Source: Paenibacillus turicensis
Lineage (GTDB): Bacteria; Bacillota; Bacilli; Paenibacillales; Paenibacillaceae
NCBI RefSeq assembly: GCF_017873435.1
Contig: NZ_JAGGKG010000014.1
Location: 1-64,000 of the forward strand
Direction: 5' to 3'
DNA: 64,000 nucleotides
Shown here one piece after another: positions 1 through 9,699 of the stretch. How positions within the stretch are numbered: the first letter of the stretch is position 1; every line of letters starts with the position of its first letter. The position numbers were made by a program, and so were the translations under genes. A model generated the notes under the pieces. The model did no database searches. It was given only the letters and a program-made list of their open reading frames with translations, and was not told the origin of the DNA.

Positions 1-46
1 ACGCCGCCAGCGTTCGTCCTGAGCCAGGATCAAACTCTCCAATAAA
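1..46 (-). rRNA. 16S ribosomal RNA, 5' end (partial)
   Basis: The reverse complement starts TTTATTGGAGAGTTTGATCC and continues through the conserved CTGGCTCAG and GAACGCTGGCGGCGT segments, which is the 5' end of bacterial 16S rRNA. The mature 5' end is placed at 46 by analogy with Bacillus. The rest of the gene lies outside the window. It is transcribed leftward, away from the origin and co-directional with gyrA. Confidence 0.97.
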
Positions 47-249
47 GTTATTGAAAAGAGCGATAAGCTCATTTTGAATCTGACGAGATTAATTCATTGA
101 AATTAATCTACTTATTTTTGAATTTCACTTTCGTGAAATTCACTCACTCGTTGTTTAGTTTTCAAAGATCAACTTTGTTGCTTTTTGTTGATTTGCTTAC
201 TTAAAAGCTTTGTTTCAGTGTTAACTGCGTTCTCAGCAGCAACTCTTAT

Positions 250-278
250 AATATATCACTTCCTGTTGAATAATGCAA
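250..278 (-). promoter_or_regulatory. rrn promoter P2 (proximal)
   Basis: On the minus strand there is a -35 TTGCAT (273-278), a 17-base spacer and a -10 TATATT (250-255), about 200 bases upstream of the 16S start. The intervening leader (47-249) contains the GATCTTTGAAAACTAAAC segment typical of Bacillales pre-16S leaders and a small hairpin around 121-140. No gene is seen in 47-445. Confidence 0.75.
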
Positions 279-335
279 GCCTTTTTTAAAAAACTTTTTT
301 ACTGAATGTAAAAGCAATGTTCAACAGTAAGCTTT

Positions 336-364
336 ATTATATACGATAATTCCACAAAAAGCAA
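336..364 (-). promoter_or_regulatory. rrn promoter P1 (distal)
   Basis: On the minus strand there is a -35 TTGCTT (359-364), a 17-base spacer and a perfect -10 TATAAT (336-341). It lies 86 bases upstream of P2. Tandem sigma-A promoters are the normal arrangement for rRNA operons in Bacillales. Confidence 0.75.
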
Positions 365-445
365 CATATTAAGAGATTATTTATTATTAGTATTATTAGT
401 AAGTACTAACGTGTAAGGAAGCTAGCAATATTATTCAATTTTGAG

Positions 446-1534
446 TTACGATATGACTTCTTTTATATATAGCCCTTTTTGCACAACAAGATTTACAATG
501 TTACCTCCAACTGAGACCATAGGGCGGGTTGGATGATCACGATCTGTAAATATAATCTCTCCTAGGCTATCATTACTCAAACGAACCTTCATTCCATTAT
601 GAAATTGTGTAACTTTGTCGATGAATGTCTGAACGATACTAGGATCAAGCTTACCAAATGCTTCTGACTTTATTTCCTCCAACACTAAGTACGGTGATTT
701 AGCATCACGATATCTGCGTTGTAGTGTCATAGCATGAAAAATATCAGCTACCGCGACAATTTTAGCATAAATATGAATTTTCTCACCTGTCAATCTGAAG
801 GGATATCCAGAACCATCTAACTTCTCATGATGCTGTAGCGCGGTTAGTCTAACTCCTTCATTAATTGCCGTTGTTTTACGTAGCTGCTGATAACCATAAG
901 TGGTATGCATCTTCATTTCTTCAATTTCCTCAAGCTGAAGAGGACCTGGTTTGTATAAAATAGTAGGATCTACCTTTGTATTTCCGATATCATGAAGCAA
1001 TCCAGCAAAAGCAACCTGCATCCAATCTTTTTGTGGCAGACCACACCACTGAGCTAAAGTGTAAGAGGTTAGTCCTGAAAGAATCGCGTTATGATATTGG
1101 TAGTCATACTCATTCATGTTTCGTGGGGTAAAGGTAAGAATATGATAATGCTTAATATGCTTGATTAAGGTTTCTAACTGATGGCGAAGCTCATATATAG
1201 GTAACTCTGCGGCAAATACAGATTGAAACGCACTTTTGGTTAAATGCAACATTCTATCATACTCCTGCTGAAACACAAGTGGAACATCCAGCGCTTCAGA
1301 ACTACTTTGTACTGAACTAACTGGATTTTTACCTGACCGAATCGCAACACTATTAACTACTTCATCTTTACCATCATCAATATCAACAGCATGAATTAAA
1401 AAGGCTCTCAGTATATCCAAATCTCTTGGCAACAACACTTTACCTTTTTGAAGAAGTAATCCCCCAAGGGAAGTATGGACATGATTATATGTTTTCATTC
1501 CCGGCTTTAATTCAGCTAATGACAATGTAATCAT
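446..1534 (-). CDS. HD-GYP domain phosphohydrolase
   Basis: A 362-residue protein whose C-terminal two thirds is an HD-GYP domain, the family that hydrolyses cyclic di-GMP or related nucleotides. Visible motifs are the HD pair at 181-182 in LLHDIGN, His210, and HHEKLDGSGYP at 235-245, so both metal-binding and GYP signatures look intact. Residues 1-120 resemble the short N-terminal region often found in Bacillales HD-GYP proteins and contain no receiver or sensor domain I recognise. The ATG at 1534 is chosen because AAGGAG sits nine bases upstream; an in-frame TTG at 1552 overlaps that site. The gene lies between gyrA and the rRNA operon, co-directional with both, and gyrA has its own terminator in between. 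The substrate is inferred from family only. Confidence 0.9.
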   Translation of the reverse strand: MITLSLAELKPGMKTYNHVHTSLGGLLLQKGKVLLPRDLDILRAFLIHAVDIDDGKDEVVNSVAIRSGKNPVSSVQSSSEALDVPLVFQQEYDRMLHLTKSAFQSVFAAELPIYELRHQLETLIKHIKHYHILTFTPRNMNEYDYQYHNAILSGLTSYTLAQWCGLPQKDWMQVAFAGLLHDIGNTKVDPTILYKPGPLQLEEIEEMKMHTTYGYQQLRKTTAINEGVRLTALQHHEKLDGSGYPFRLTGEKIHIYAKIVAVADIFHAMTLQRRYRDAKSPYLVLEEIKSEAFGKLDPSIVQTFIDKVTQFHNGMKVRLSNDSLGEIIFTDRDHPTRPMVSVGGNIVNLVVQKGLYIKEVIS

Positions 1535-1681
1535 AATGTGGCGCTCCTTCAATAAATTGAATTTTGTATACTCGATTCACTTTATATCATATTTTACAGG
1601 CTTTAAGAAGTATTCGTCACTTTAATTATTAATTTAAGAACAAATTAGCTTAACTATATTAGAAATAAACTCTAATGATTC

Positions 1682-1722
1682 AAAAAAAGCGACTAACTAA
1701 GAGAAAATCTCTTGTCAGTCGC
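1682..1722 (-). terminator. gyrA terminator
   Basis: An inverted repeat (GCGACT...AGTCGC outer stem, AAGAGA/TCTCTT inner stem) spans 1689-1722. It is followed on the minus strand by seven T residues (1682-1688). It lies just after the gyrA stop and separates gyrA from the HD-GYP gene. Confidence 0.9.
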
Positions 1723-1775
1723 TTCAATTATTAATTCATTTGTGTTCCTCATAGTAGAGGAGTAGGTTACTTAGA

Positions 1776-4331
1776 TTACTCTATCTCGTCAGTACCCTCG
1801 TCAGAGCTTACATCGTTTACCTCTGTTGCATCGCTAGATACATTACCCTCGGTGACAACAGTGTTACCATCTGCTTCAATACTTTCGTCATCCAACTCTT
1901 CGGTTTCTTCTGTTTTGTCAGAACGGCACACCGTACCCACAGAATCATCCTCACGAATATTAATAAGCTTAACCCCTTGAGTATAACGACCCATTGTGGA
2001 GATTCCCTCCATGCTCATCCGAATCAAGGTGCCACTGCTTGTAATAATCATTAAGTCTTCATCATCTTTAACAACCTTCAGACTCACAACTGAACCATTT
2101 TTGTCCGTTACATTAATAGTTTTAATCCCTTTACCACCGCGGCTTTGAATACGATAGTCGGATACAGGCGTACGTTTACCATAACCTTTACTTGTAACGA
2201 TCAAAATGTCTTGATCTGGTTGAACGATATCCATAGAAATGACTGAATCATCGCCACTCAGCGTAATCCCCTTCACTCCCGTCGCCGCTCTACCCATAGA
2301 ACGCACATCACTTTCAGGGAATCGAATCGACAAGCCTTGGGAAGTACCCATAATTAATTCTTGGTTACCATCTGTCAGCTTAACATCAATTAAAATATCG
2401 TCTTCACGAAGGTTAACTGCAATTAATCCACCTTTGCGAATATTAATGTAGTCCTCGATTGGTGTTTTCTTAACAACGCCTTGACGTGTAGCAAAGAACA
2501 AATATTTATCCTCATCAAAGCGCTCAACAGGAATGACAGCATTTACCGTTTCCCCTTGCTCAATTTGAATCAAATTAATAATTGGAGTCCCTCGTGCGGT
2601 ACGTCCAAGCTCAGGAATTTCATACGCTTTAAGACGGTAAGCCTTACCACGGTCAGTAAAGAACATAAGATAATGGTGAGAGTTCGTTACAAATAGATGC
2701 TCTACAAAGTCATTATCTTTGGTATCCATACCTACCACACCACGGCCACCACGTTTTTGACTGCGGTATGTCGTTACAGGCAAGCGTTTGATATATCCCG
2801 TATGGGTAATTGTGATAACAACTTCCTCTTGAGGGATTAAATCCTCATCTAAAATGCTATCTTCGCCCGCGATAATTTCTGTACGGCGATCATCTGCATA
2901 ACGATCACTAATTTCTTGTAGCTCTTCACTAATAATATTCAATACAAGATGCTCATTAGCTAAAATTTCACGATACTCAGCTATTTTTTGCATCAATTCA
3001 TTATATTCTGCTTCAATTTTTTCACGTTCCAAGCCGGTTAAGCGTTGTAGACGCATATCCAAAATAGCTTGTGCTTGTTCAAAAGATAAAGCAAATCGTT
3101 CAATTAAGCCATTACGAGCAATCTCTGCCGTCTGTGAGGCACGAATAAGTGCGATAACCTCATCGAGATTATCAAGTGCAATCCGTAAGCCTTCGAGAAT
3201 ATGAGCTCTTGCCTCTGCCTTCTTAAGATCATATTCAGTACGACGTCTAATGACTTCAATCTGGTGTTGTAAGTAATAATATAGTGCATCTCTTAGTGTT
3301 AAGATTTGCGGCTTTTTATTTACAATCGCCAGCATGTTTACACCAAACGTAGTTTGCATTGCAGTATGCTTGTACAAATTATTAAGCACAACGTTAGGAT
3401 TCACGTCGCGTCGGAGTTCAATCACGATACGCATACCATTACGGTCAGATTCATCACGTAGATCCGTAATGCCCTCAATTCTTTTCTCACGTACTAGTTC
3501 AGCAATTTTCTCAACCAATCTAGCTTTATTTACTTGGTACGGAATTTCATTAACGATAATCCGTGCTTTGTTATTGTTTTCTTCAATAACGGCTCTAGCA
3601 CGCATAGTTACAGAACCGCGGCCTGTTGTATATGCTTGACGAATACCTGAACGCCCAATAATAAATCCAGAGGTTGGGAAGTCAGGACCTTGAATATAAT
3701 CCATCAATTCTAAGGAAGTAATGTCTGGATTTTCAATTAAAGCTTGTACCCCTCTAATCACTTCACCAAGATTGTGTGGAGGAATGTTAGTTGCCATCCC
3801 TACGGCGATACCAGAAACACCATTTACAAGCAAGTTTGGAAATCTTGAAGGTAATACCATGGGTTCTTTTTCTTCGCCATCATAGTTGGGTTCAAAGTCA
3901 ACTGTTTCCTTGTTGATGTCGCGCAACATTTCCATCGCAATCTTAGAAAGTCTTGCTTCGGTATACCGCATTGCCGCTGCACCATCACCATCAATCGAAC
4001 CAAAGTTACCATGACCGTCTATAAGCATATTACGCATTGAGAAATCCTGTGCCATACGAACCATCGTTTCATATACGGCGCTATCACCGTGTGGGTGATA
4101 CTTACCGATAACCTCACCAACGATTCTAGCCGATTTCTTGTACGGCTTGTCTGGATACATCCCTAGCTCTGACATCGCAAACATAATGCGACGATGCACT
4201 GGCTTCATCCCGTCTCTGACATCTGGCAAAGCGCGACTAACAATAATACTCATTGCATAATCCATAAAGGATTCGCGCATTTCCTCACCAATATCTCGAT
4301 CTATGATTTGCGGGTTCTTTTCTTCCGCCAT
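1776..4331 (-). CDS. gyrA: DNA gyrase subunit A
   Basis: An 851-residue GyrA, the breakage-reunion subunit of type II topoisomerase that with GyrB supercoils DNA. The catalytic tyrosine is Tyr123 in [10 protein letters not shown]. The quinolone-determining region reads [10 protein letters not shown] with Ser84 and Glu88, the usual drug-sensitive state. The C-terminal beta-pinwheel has a GyrA box QKRGGRG and a second QSRGGKG repeat. The last 40 residues are an acidic tail. The start is the ATG at 4331 with AAGGAGG upstream; the frame opens earlier at a TTG inside the ribosome-binding site. Unlike in most Bacillales, gyrB is not the immediate upstream neighbour: 9.6 kb separates them, so gyrA must have its own promoter in 4332-4788. 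Confidence 0.99.
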   Translation of the reverse strand: MAEEKNPQIIDRDIGEEMRESFMDYAMSIIVSRALPDVRDGMKPVHRRIMFAMSELGMYPDKPYKKSARIVGEVIGKYHPHGDSAVYETMVRMAQDFSMRNMLIDGHGNFGSIDGDGAAAMRYTEARLSKIAMEMLRDINKETVDFEPNYDGEEKEPMVLPSRFPNLLVNGVSGIAVGMATNIPPHNLGEVIRGVQALIENPDITSLELMDYIQGPDFPTSGFIIGRSGIRQAYTTGRGSVTMRARAVIEENNNKARIIVNEIPYQVNKARLVEKIAELVREKRIEGITDLRDESDRNGMRIVIELRRDVNPNVVLNNLYKHTAMQTTFGVNMLAIVNKKPQILTLRDALYYYLQHQIEVIRRRTEYDLKKAEARAHILEGLRIALDNLDEVIALIRASQTAEIARNGLIERFALSFEQAQAILDMRLQRLTGLEREKIEAEYNELMQKIAEYREILANEHLVLNIISEELQEISDRYADDRRTEIIAGEDSILDEDLIPQEEVVITITHTGYIKRLPVTTYRSQKRGGRGVVGMDTKDNDFVEHLFVTNSHHYLMFFTDRGKAYRLKAYEIPELGRTARGTPIINLIQIEQGETVNAVIPVERFDEDKYLFFATRQGVVKKTPIEDYINIRKGGLIAVNLREDDILIDVKLTDGNQELIMGTSQGLSIRFPESDVRSMGRAATGVKGITLSGDDSVISMDIVQPDQDILIVTSKGYGKRTPVSDYRIQSRGGKGIKTINVTDKNGSVVSLKVVKDDEDLMIITSSGTLIRMSMEGISTMGRYTQGVKLINIREDDSVGTVCRSDKTEETEELDDESIEADGNTVVTEGNVSSDATEVNDVSSDEGTDEIE

Positions 4332-4788
4332 GCTTCGAACCTCCTTCAAATATGTTTCATAAAAACTGACTTGAATCTATTTCACTAACTTGCATTAGTT
4401 TTTATTGAAATAACATTCATTGACTCTCATAAAAAACACACACTGAAGCTACGCAATTTATAATTGTCAGGTTATGTATGGAGAAATAAAAGATGATAAT
4501 CTTTATGGTTAAGAATAAAACTCCACCTTTTATTATATTACTTTCACAAATCAAGCACAATTAAACGTAATGTGGTTACTCTTCTCCAATTAATGTAGCA
4601 AAAATGGGGATGTGTCCATTCCTATTTTGCTTTCTCCTCATACACTGCAATTATAGGCATTTGCGTTAATCACCAAAAAAGTAGGCAAATCACCATATCT
4701 TATAATTATATCATTGTTAATCTCTTCTGTCCTATGTTTTTCAAGTAGAAACTGTTCAAATTCATATTAGGAAAGGATGGAAACCTCA
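4332..4788. other. intergenic region between divergent gyrA and YheC/D-like gene
   Basis: A 457-base AT-rich gap that must carry the gyrA promoter (leftward) and a promoter for the ATP-grasp gene (rightward). An imperfect inverted repeat at 4598-4630 (GCAAAA...TTTTGC) could form a hairpin. No convincing sigma-A pair is visible for the rightward gene, which would fit a sporulation sigma factor, but I cannot assign one. No coding frame of note was seen. Confidence 0.4.
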
Positions 4789-5574
4789 TTGGCTATTCAA
4801 AGAATTGCGAGTAAATGGGAAAAAACAAAAGTACTGAAGCAAAATGATGACCTTGTCCCTTATATACCAGATACACGACGATATAATTTACAGCAGCTAG
4901 AGGATATGCTTCTAGAGCATAAGGTGGTATTTATCAAGCCAGATCATGGTACCTATGGGAATGGTGTGATGAGCGTTGAAGTGCACCAAGTAGAAGAAAA
5001 TGATGAGCTCGCTATACAATATAAATTTAGACATGGCATACAAACTACTATTTTTCCATCTTTAGAGGAAACACATGCCGTCATTTCTGAGAAGATCGCA
5101 AACAAATTTTTTCTAATTCAAAAAGGGATTACAATGTTGACGTATGAGCGTCGTAAGTTTGATGTTCGTATTCTTGTACAAAAAAATCCCCAGAAAAACT
5201 GGGAATCTACAGGTTTTATAGGAAGAGTGGCTGCCCCGCAAAAAATAATAACAAATTATCATGGTGGTGGGACTACAAAAACGATTGAAGAACTATTAAA
5301 AGCGCATTTAACGCCTAATCAATATATAAAACTATATAAAGAATTGAAAATATTAGGTGTGGGTGTTGGGGAGCAGCTTAATCGTAAATTCCCAAGACTA
5401 AAAGAAATCGGTATCGATATTGCGATCGACGAGGATTTTCATCCATGGATTTTAGAAGTAAATACACTGCCCGCCCTTTTCCCATTTAAGCAACTAAAGG
5501 ACAAAAATATTTATAAAAAGATTCGCAAATATGCTGTAGCTTATGGAAGATATAAGAGTGCTAGTAAAAGCTAA
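4789..5574 (+). CDS. YheC/YheD-family ATP-grasp protein
   Basis: A 261-residue protein of the YheC/YheD type, an ATP-grasp fold family associated with endospore coats in Bacillus. Supporting features are the nucleotide-binding segment around VVFIKPDHGTYGNGV, the RRKFDVRILVQ strand, and the C-terminal metal-ligand motif WILEVNTLP. No partner or substrate is known for this copy. The start is uncertain: the TTG at 4789 has AAAGGATGG eight bases upstream, whereas the ATG at 4777 lies inside that site with too little spacing. The 3' end comes within ten bases of the convergent KDPG aldolase gene and no clear terminator is visible between them. Confidence 0.82.
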   Translation: MAIQRIASKWEKTKVLKQNDDLVPYIPDTRRYNLQQLEDMLLEHKVVFIKPDHGTYGNGVMSVEVHQVEENDELAIQYKFRHGIQTTIFPSLEETHAVISEKIANKFFLIQKGITMLTYERRKFDVRILVQKNPQKNWESTGFIGRVAAPQKIITNYHGGGTTKTIEELLKAHLTPNQYIKLYKELKILGVGVGEQLNRKFPRLKEIGIDIAIDEDFHPWILEVNTLPALFPFKQLKDKNIYKKIRKYAVAYGRYKSASKS

Positions 5575-5584
5575 AACCTGAACC

Positions 5585-6226
5585 TTACTTATTCGTGAGC
5601 TGTTTAAATTTCTCCACATATTGACGTGCCAACTCAGTAATGAGATCATAACGCCCTTCTTTAGCTGGTGCAGTTAAGTTGCCACCAATTCCTACTGCAA
5701 TTGCCCCGTTAGAAATCCACTGCTCCATGTTGTTCAAGTCTACACCACCAGTAGGCATAATGTTAACGTGGGGCAACGGTCCTTTCACAGCTTTAATAAA
5801 GTCAGGGCCAAATGCACTTCCAGGGAATAATTTTAATATATCTACCCCGTATTTCAAGGCTTCCTTCATCTCGTTTATGGTTAGACAACCAGGCATATAA
5901 GAGACACCATACAAATTACATATTTTTGCTGTTTCTTCATCAAACGTAGGGCTAACAACAAACTCAGCTCCAGCCAGTATCGCGATACGTGCAGTGATAG
6001 GCTCAAGTACAGTGCCAGCACCAATGACAGCAGTTTCTTTATATTTCTCTGTTAATTCTGCAATAACTTGATCCGCCTTTGGGGTTGTAAACGCAACTTC
6101 AATATTGTACAAGCCACCTTTGATACAAGCTTCTGACATTAAAATAGCTTCCTGAGCCGTATTTCCTCGGATTACCGCAACAACACCATTAGACGTAACT
6201 TTCCGCAACACATTTAACTTTTGCAT
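5585..6226 (-). CDS. eda: KDPG / 4-hydroxy-2-oxoglutarate aldolase
   Basis: A 213-residue class I aldolase that cleaves 2-keto-3-deoxy-6-phosphogluconate to pyruvate and glyceraldehyde-3-phosphate. The Schiff-base lysine is Lys132 in DILKLFPG. Glu43 (NIEVAFTTP), the VIRG loop at 18-21, GAGTV (69-73) and PTGGV (158-162) form the rest of the (beta/alpha)8 active site. Length is typical of the family. AAAGGAG lies ten bases before the ATG. It is divergent from KDG kinase, the preceding step in the pathway, and a LacI-type palindrome (6276) lies about 50 bases upstream. It could equally be called kdgA. Confidence 0.95.
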   Translation of the reverse strand: MQKLNVLRKVTSNGVVAVIRGNTAQEAILMSEACIKGGLYNIEVAFTTPKADQVIAELTEKYKETAVIGAGTVLEPITARIAILAGAEFVVSPTFDEETAKICNLYGVSYMPGCLTINEMKEALKYGVDILKLFPGSAFGPDFIKAVKGPLPHVNIMPTGGVDLNNMEQWISNGAIAVGIGGNLTAPAKEGRYDLITELARQYVEKFKQLTNK

Positions 6227-6275
6227 TCTGAGCAGGCTCCTTTTAAAAAATATATTTAAAATATTTAATTAAAAA

Positions 6276-6288
6276 AGTTTAGTAAACT
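6276..6288. promoter_or_regulatory. candidate LacI-type operator upstream of eda
   Basis: AGTTTA-G-TAAACT is a 13-base inverted repeat with a single central base, about 50 bases upstream of the eda start. It resembles the operators at 6361 and 13747. It is proposed as a target of the LacI-family regulator encoded at 8401-9423; this is inference from symmetry and position. Confidence 0.45.
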
Positions 6289-6360
6289 ACTAATAACATT
6301 TATATATAAAATACTAATGTTGCCATGACAACAAGTCAATATGTTTATTAATTTATTGTA

Positions 6361-6374
6361 ATAAACCGGTTTAT
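6361..6374. promoter_or_regulatory. candidate LacI-type operator upstream of kdgK
   Basis: ATAAACCGGTTTAT is a perfect 14-base palindrome with the central CG typical of LacI-family operators. It lies 65 bases before the KDG kinase start, in the divergent eda/kdgK promoter region. Confidence 0.6.
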
Positions 6375-6438
6375 GTGTTAAGTTCAAATTAATTATGTAT
6401 ATTTCATCTGAATCGACTTAATCAAGGAGGAAAGAAAT

Positions 6439-7392
6439 GTGATGACAAAACAGAACAAGTTAGACGTTGTTACTTTTGGGGAGCCTCTAGTTATGTTTTA
6501 TGCGAATGAAATTGGCGAACTTGATCAAATTAATTCTTTTTCTAAAGCATTAGCAGGGGCTGAAAGCAATGTAGCGATTGGCTTATCTCGGTTAAGCCAT
6601 CGTACAGGATTAGTCGCTAAGCTAGGTAATGATAGCTTTGCATCATTTATTAAAGCTACGCTTCAGCATGAAGGTGTAGATATCAGTTCTATTTCGACCA
6701 GTGATGAACGACCAACAGGCATGCTAATTAAATCAAAGGTTGCCTCTGGTGACCCTAAGGTTGAATATTTCCGAAAATTCGCTGCGGCTTCTACGCTGAA
6801 TTTGAGCGACTTTGATCATAGTTATTTCGAATCAGCTAGACATTTACATGCAACTAGCATCTCTGCTGCCTTATCTGACGAATGCTTTGAATTTGCAACC
6901 TTTGCGATGGAGCATATGAAGCGTCAAGGTAAAACAGTTTCCTTTGATCCCAATTTGCGTCCTGTGTTATGGAAAGATGAAAAAACGATGATTGAAGGCG
7001 TAAATAAGTTAGCGATTCTGAGTGATTGGTTTTTACCAGGGTTAGGAGAAGGTAAAAGACTTACTGGATACGATACGCCTGAAGCGATTGCAGACTTTTA
7101 TTTAGAGCGAGGACCTTCGATTGTTGTCATTAAGCTTGGTCCAGAAGGTGCTTATTATAAAACAAAAGAAAGTCAAGGTATCGTTAATGGCTTTAAAGTA
7201 GAGCAGGTTATTGATACAGTAGGTGCAGGAGATGGTTTTGCAGTTGGTGTAATCAGTGGCTTGTTAGAAGGACTTACGCTTCCTGAAGCCGTAAAAAGAG
7301 GGAATGCCATTGGTGCTTTAGCCGTCATGTCGCCTGGAGATATGGATGGGTTGCCAGATCGAGCTAAACTAGAAGGATTTATGAAGATATAA
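6439..7392 (+). CDS. kdgK: 2-keto-3-deoxygluconate kinase (PfkB family)
   Basis: A 317-residue PfkB-family sugar kinase that would phosphorylate KDG to KDPG, the substrate of the divergent aldolase. The N-terminal PfkB signature (GAESNVAIGLSRL, 40-52) and the C-terminal DTVGAGDGF motif (259-267, catalytic Asp265) are intact. AAGGAGG at 6424-6430 serves either the GTG at 6439 or the adjacent ATG at 6442. The ATG at 6437 is followed directly by a stop and is excluded. Substrate specificity rests on the gene neighbourhood; a related kinase such as fructokinase cannot be ruled out from motifs alone. Confidence 0.88.
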   Translation: MMTKQNKLDVVTFGEPLVMFYANEIGELDQINSFSKALAGAESNVAIGLSRLSHRTGLVAKLGNDSFASFIKATLQHEGVDISSISTSDERPTGMLIKSKVASGDPKVEYFRKFAAASTLNLSDFDHSYFESARHLHATSISAALSDECFEFATFAMEHMKRQGKTVSFDPNLRPVLWKDEKTMIEGVNKLAILSDWFLPGLGEGKRLTGYDTPEAIADFYLERGPSIVVIKLGPEGAYYKTKESQGIVNGFKVEQVIDTVGAGDGFAVGVISGLLEGLTLPEAVKRGNAIGALAVMSPGDMDGLPDRAKLEGFMKI

Positions 7393-7426
7393 GTTACGGG
7401 TCCAATATCGTATTATATAGAATAAA

Positions 7427-7482
7427 ATAAAAAAGCCGATTAGAGCCTTACTACAAAAGTAAGAAGATCTGATCGGCCTTTA
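7427..7482. terminator. bidirectional terminator kdgK / MBL gene
   Basis: A long stem (GCCGAT...ATCGGC with inner AGA/TCT and CTTAC/GTAAG helices, 7435-7477) is flanked by an A-rich tract on the left, giving a U-tract for the minus strand, and TTTAAATTTTT on the right. It lies between the convergent kdgK and metallo-hydrolase genes. Confidence 0.85.
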
Positions 7483-7522
7483 AATTTTTAAAAGTACCAC
7501 ACACTATACATGCGCCCCGCCC

Positions 7523-8329
7523 CTAAAATTGAAAGGAAATACGTCCATAATGATGTAGGCCTGTCCCCTGCTGAACAACCTCTCTTTTCCTCAAATCACG
7601 AACAGCCTCTCTAACATCATCAAAAATACTCACATCGATTCCAACCTCATTATGAGAGCCAAAAACGATAGATACTTGTTCAGAGATTGAACATATTTTT
7701 TCTAAAGAGTCTACTAGTCGCTTTGGATCCGTTGTCGGATAAAAAGCATAGATTGGTGTACCTACATATAACAAATCGCCCGTAAATAAATACTGAGTAT
7801 GCTTATCGTAGATGCTAATATGTCCTGGTGAGTGACCTGGGGTATGATAAATAATTAATTCACGTTCCCCTAGCTCAATCCTGTCACCATCCTTTAAAGT
7901 ATGGATATGCTCTGGATTCCCCCGATAAGGAACAAAGGTAGCGGAGTCAAACGTTTCTGGCGTAGGTTTAGTAATATCCCTGCCAATGTCTTTTCTAATT
8001 TGTGCCAACGGTAAGCCTGGCATTCCCTCCAACAGCCAATTAACCTCTGCTTCATGCACATAAATCTCATCAAATTGCCCATGGCTCCCAAAGTGATCCC
8101 AATGTACATGCGTTGTAATCACAACGATAGGCAAATCTGTTAGTTGATCTACTATTCTTTTAATATTATCGATCCCAAGTCCTGTATCAATCAAGGCAGC
8201 CTTTTTGTGTCCAATCAATAAAAACGAATGTACCTTCTCCCAGTGTCCATATTCACTAATCGCATAAGTAGAGTGATCAATTTGTTGAACTGTAAACCAA
8301 TCGTCTTTTATAAATTCTAGTTGAGTCAT
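7523..8329 (-). CDS. MBL-fold metallo-hydrolase
   Basis: A 268-residue metallo-beta-lactamase-fold protein. The zinc-binding HVHWDH motif is at residues 74-79, followed by the HTPGHSPGH loop and a TGDLLY strand that supplies the bridging aspartate. The general type is glyoxalase II-like; no specific substrate can be named. AGGGGG lies eight bases before the ATG. It is downstream of, and co-directional with, the LacI-type regulator, 71 bases away, so the two may form an operon. Its place in a uronate-catabolism cassette suggests hydrolysis of a sugar lactone or ester, which is inference only. Confidence 0.85.
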   Translation of the reverse strand: MTQLEFIKDDWFTVQQIDHSTYAISEYGHWEKVHSFLLIGHKKAALIDTGLGIDNIKRIVDQLTDLPIVVITTHVHWDHFGSHGQFDEIYVHEAEVNWLLEGMPGLPLAQIRKDIGRDITKPTPETFDSATFVPYRGNPEHIHTLKDGDRIELGERELIIYHTPGHSPGHISIYDKHTQYLFTGDLLYVGTPIYAFYPTTDPKRLVDSLEKICSISEQVSIVFGSHNEVGIDVSIFDDVREAVRDLRKREVVQQGTGLHHYGRISFQF

Positions 8330-8400
8330 TAGAAAGTCCCCCTATTATTTCTCAGGCAATAATTTGAAGTTTTAGCTCTCAGTTCAATTGCCAATGTCGT

Positions 8401-9423
8401 TTAATTTTCGATGCGTAAAACAGATTGTCCCTTTATGAGCTGAGGTGGAAAACGATACGTAATGGGTACAGATTGCCCTTGCTCAATACAAGACACGATA
8501 ATTTGTGCTGCCTTCACCCCCATCTCATAAGCAGGCTGACAGACAGTAGTAATACAAGGGTTATAGATTTGGGCAAAGTCACCATGGTCGATCCCAATTA
8601 CCGAAATATCTTGGGGGATACGAAGATGATGAACATTTACATATTTCAATATTTCTGCAAGCACAATATCGTTACTCGCTAATATTGCGGTAGGTGGCGT
8701 GGACAAAGAAATCAGCTGTGCGAGTGTATTCCCTAATTCCTCTTTTGCAGCATCCCGAATGTAATCTAAATGTACAGCAAGGCCTTCATTTTCCATTGCT
8801 CGTTTAAACCCACTTAATCTTTCCTTACGTGGAGTGATGCCATCCTTACCAATAGGGAGCGATAAGAAGGCTATTTTTTGGTGCCCATGCTGAACAAATT
8901 CCTGAATTGCAATTTTACAAGCCATCTCATTGTCCATAAGTAAGCTGTGCATTGCAATCCCATCCACTAACCGATCCAAAAATACAACGGGATAACCTTG
9001 TTCGATTAGCTTCGTATACATCGTAGGTGATTTACTGGTAGGAAAAATAATTAATCCATCCACTTGTCTTGCCTTTAGCATTTCAATATACTTTTGTTCC
9101 TTCTCAGGGCTTTCATCGGCATTACAAATAATAACGGCGATTCCATAGCTCTGAAGTTCATTTTCGATCGCCCGTATACAGGAAATAGACAAGGTGTAAT
9201 TCAGATTAGCAACAATAATGCCGACCATATATGTTCTATTTTCCCTTAGTCCTAAGCCACGAGCTAAGCCACTTGGTTGATATTCCAATCGCTCTATGAC
9301 CTCACTAATTTTCTGCTTTGTTGCTTCACTCATGTAGTGATAACGTTTGTTCAAAAACTGAGAGACGGTACTTTTAGAAACCCCTGCTTCTCTGGCAACA
9401 TCTGCTATTGTTAACTTCTTCAT
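8401..9423 (-). CDS. LacI-family transcriptional regulator (KdgR-like)
   Basis: A 340-residue repressor with an N-terminal helix-turn-helix (TIADVAREAGVSKSTVSQF, residues 4-22) and hinge (YQPSGLARGL), followed by a periplasmic-binding-protein-like effector domain. The start is the ATG at 9423, seven bases after CGGAG; an in-frame start 24 bases earlier would add residues before the conserved KKLTIADVA opening. With kdgK and eda next to it, it is the obvious candidate to sense KDG and bind the palindromes at 6276, 6361 and 13747, much as KdgR controls kdgRKAT in Bacillus subtilis. No matching palindrome was seen in its own promoter. Confidence 0.9.
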   Translation of the reverse strand: MKKLTIADVAREAGVSKSTVSQFLNKRYHYMSEATKQKISEVIERLEYQPSGLARGLGLRENRTYMVGIIVANLNYTLSISCIRAIENELQSYGIAVIICNADESPEKEQKYIEMLKARQVDGLIIFPTSKSPTMYTKLIEQGYPVVFLDRLVDGIAMHSLLMDNEMACKIAIQEFVQHGHQKIAFLSLPIGKDGITPRKERLSGFKRAMENEGLAVHLDYIRDAAKEELGNTLAQLISLSTPPTAILASNDIVLAEILKYVNVHHLRIPQDISVIGIDHGDFAQIYNPCITTVCQPAYEMGVKAAQIIVSCIEQGQSVPITYRFPPQLIKGQSVLRIEN

Positions 9424-9609
9424 CAAATTACTCCGATCTATCAGCAAAATATGTTATTTATTATAGACCGTCTAATGACAAAAGGCGATCTGCAAAGCCA
9501 TCTTAAAAGTCATCCTATCAGCATACAATTATAAGTACAAAAGTACATATGTGAACTAAAATGAATGTATACAAACATAAATAATACAAAAAAAACATTT
9601 ATAATATAG

Positions 9610-9621
9610 ACCTAATTAGGT
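9610..9621. promoter_or_regulatory. palindrome upstream of DeoR-type regulator
   Basis: ACCTAATTAGGT is a perfect 12-base palindrome about 80 bases before the DeoR-family start at 9700, in the divergent region between the two regulators. It differs from the LacI-type palindromes, so autoregulation by the DeoR protein is possible. Confidence 0.35.
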
Positions 9622-9699
9622 TATAAAGGATACAATAAAGCTACAATGTGTCTCTGGAAGTGAAATACTGATTGAACTATAAAGATGAGGGTGAGAAAA

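Noticed and set aside
4598..4630. Terminator between gyrA and the YheC/D-like gene
   Set aside because: A hairpin can form, but no gene ends here in either direction and the following T tract is poor.
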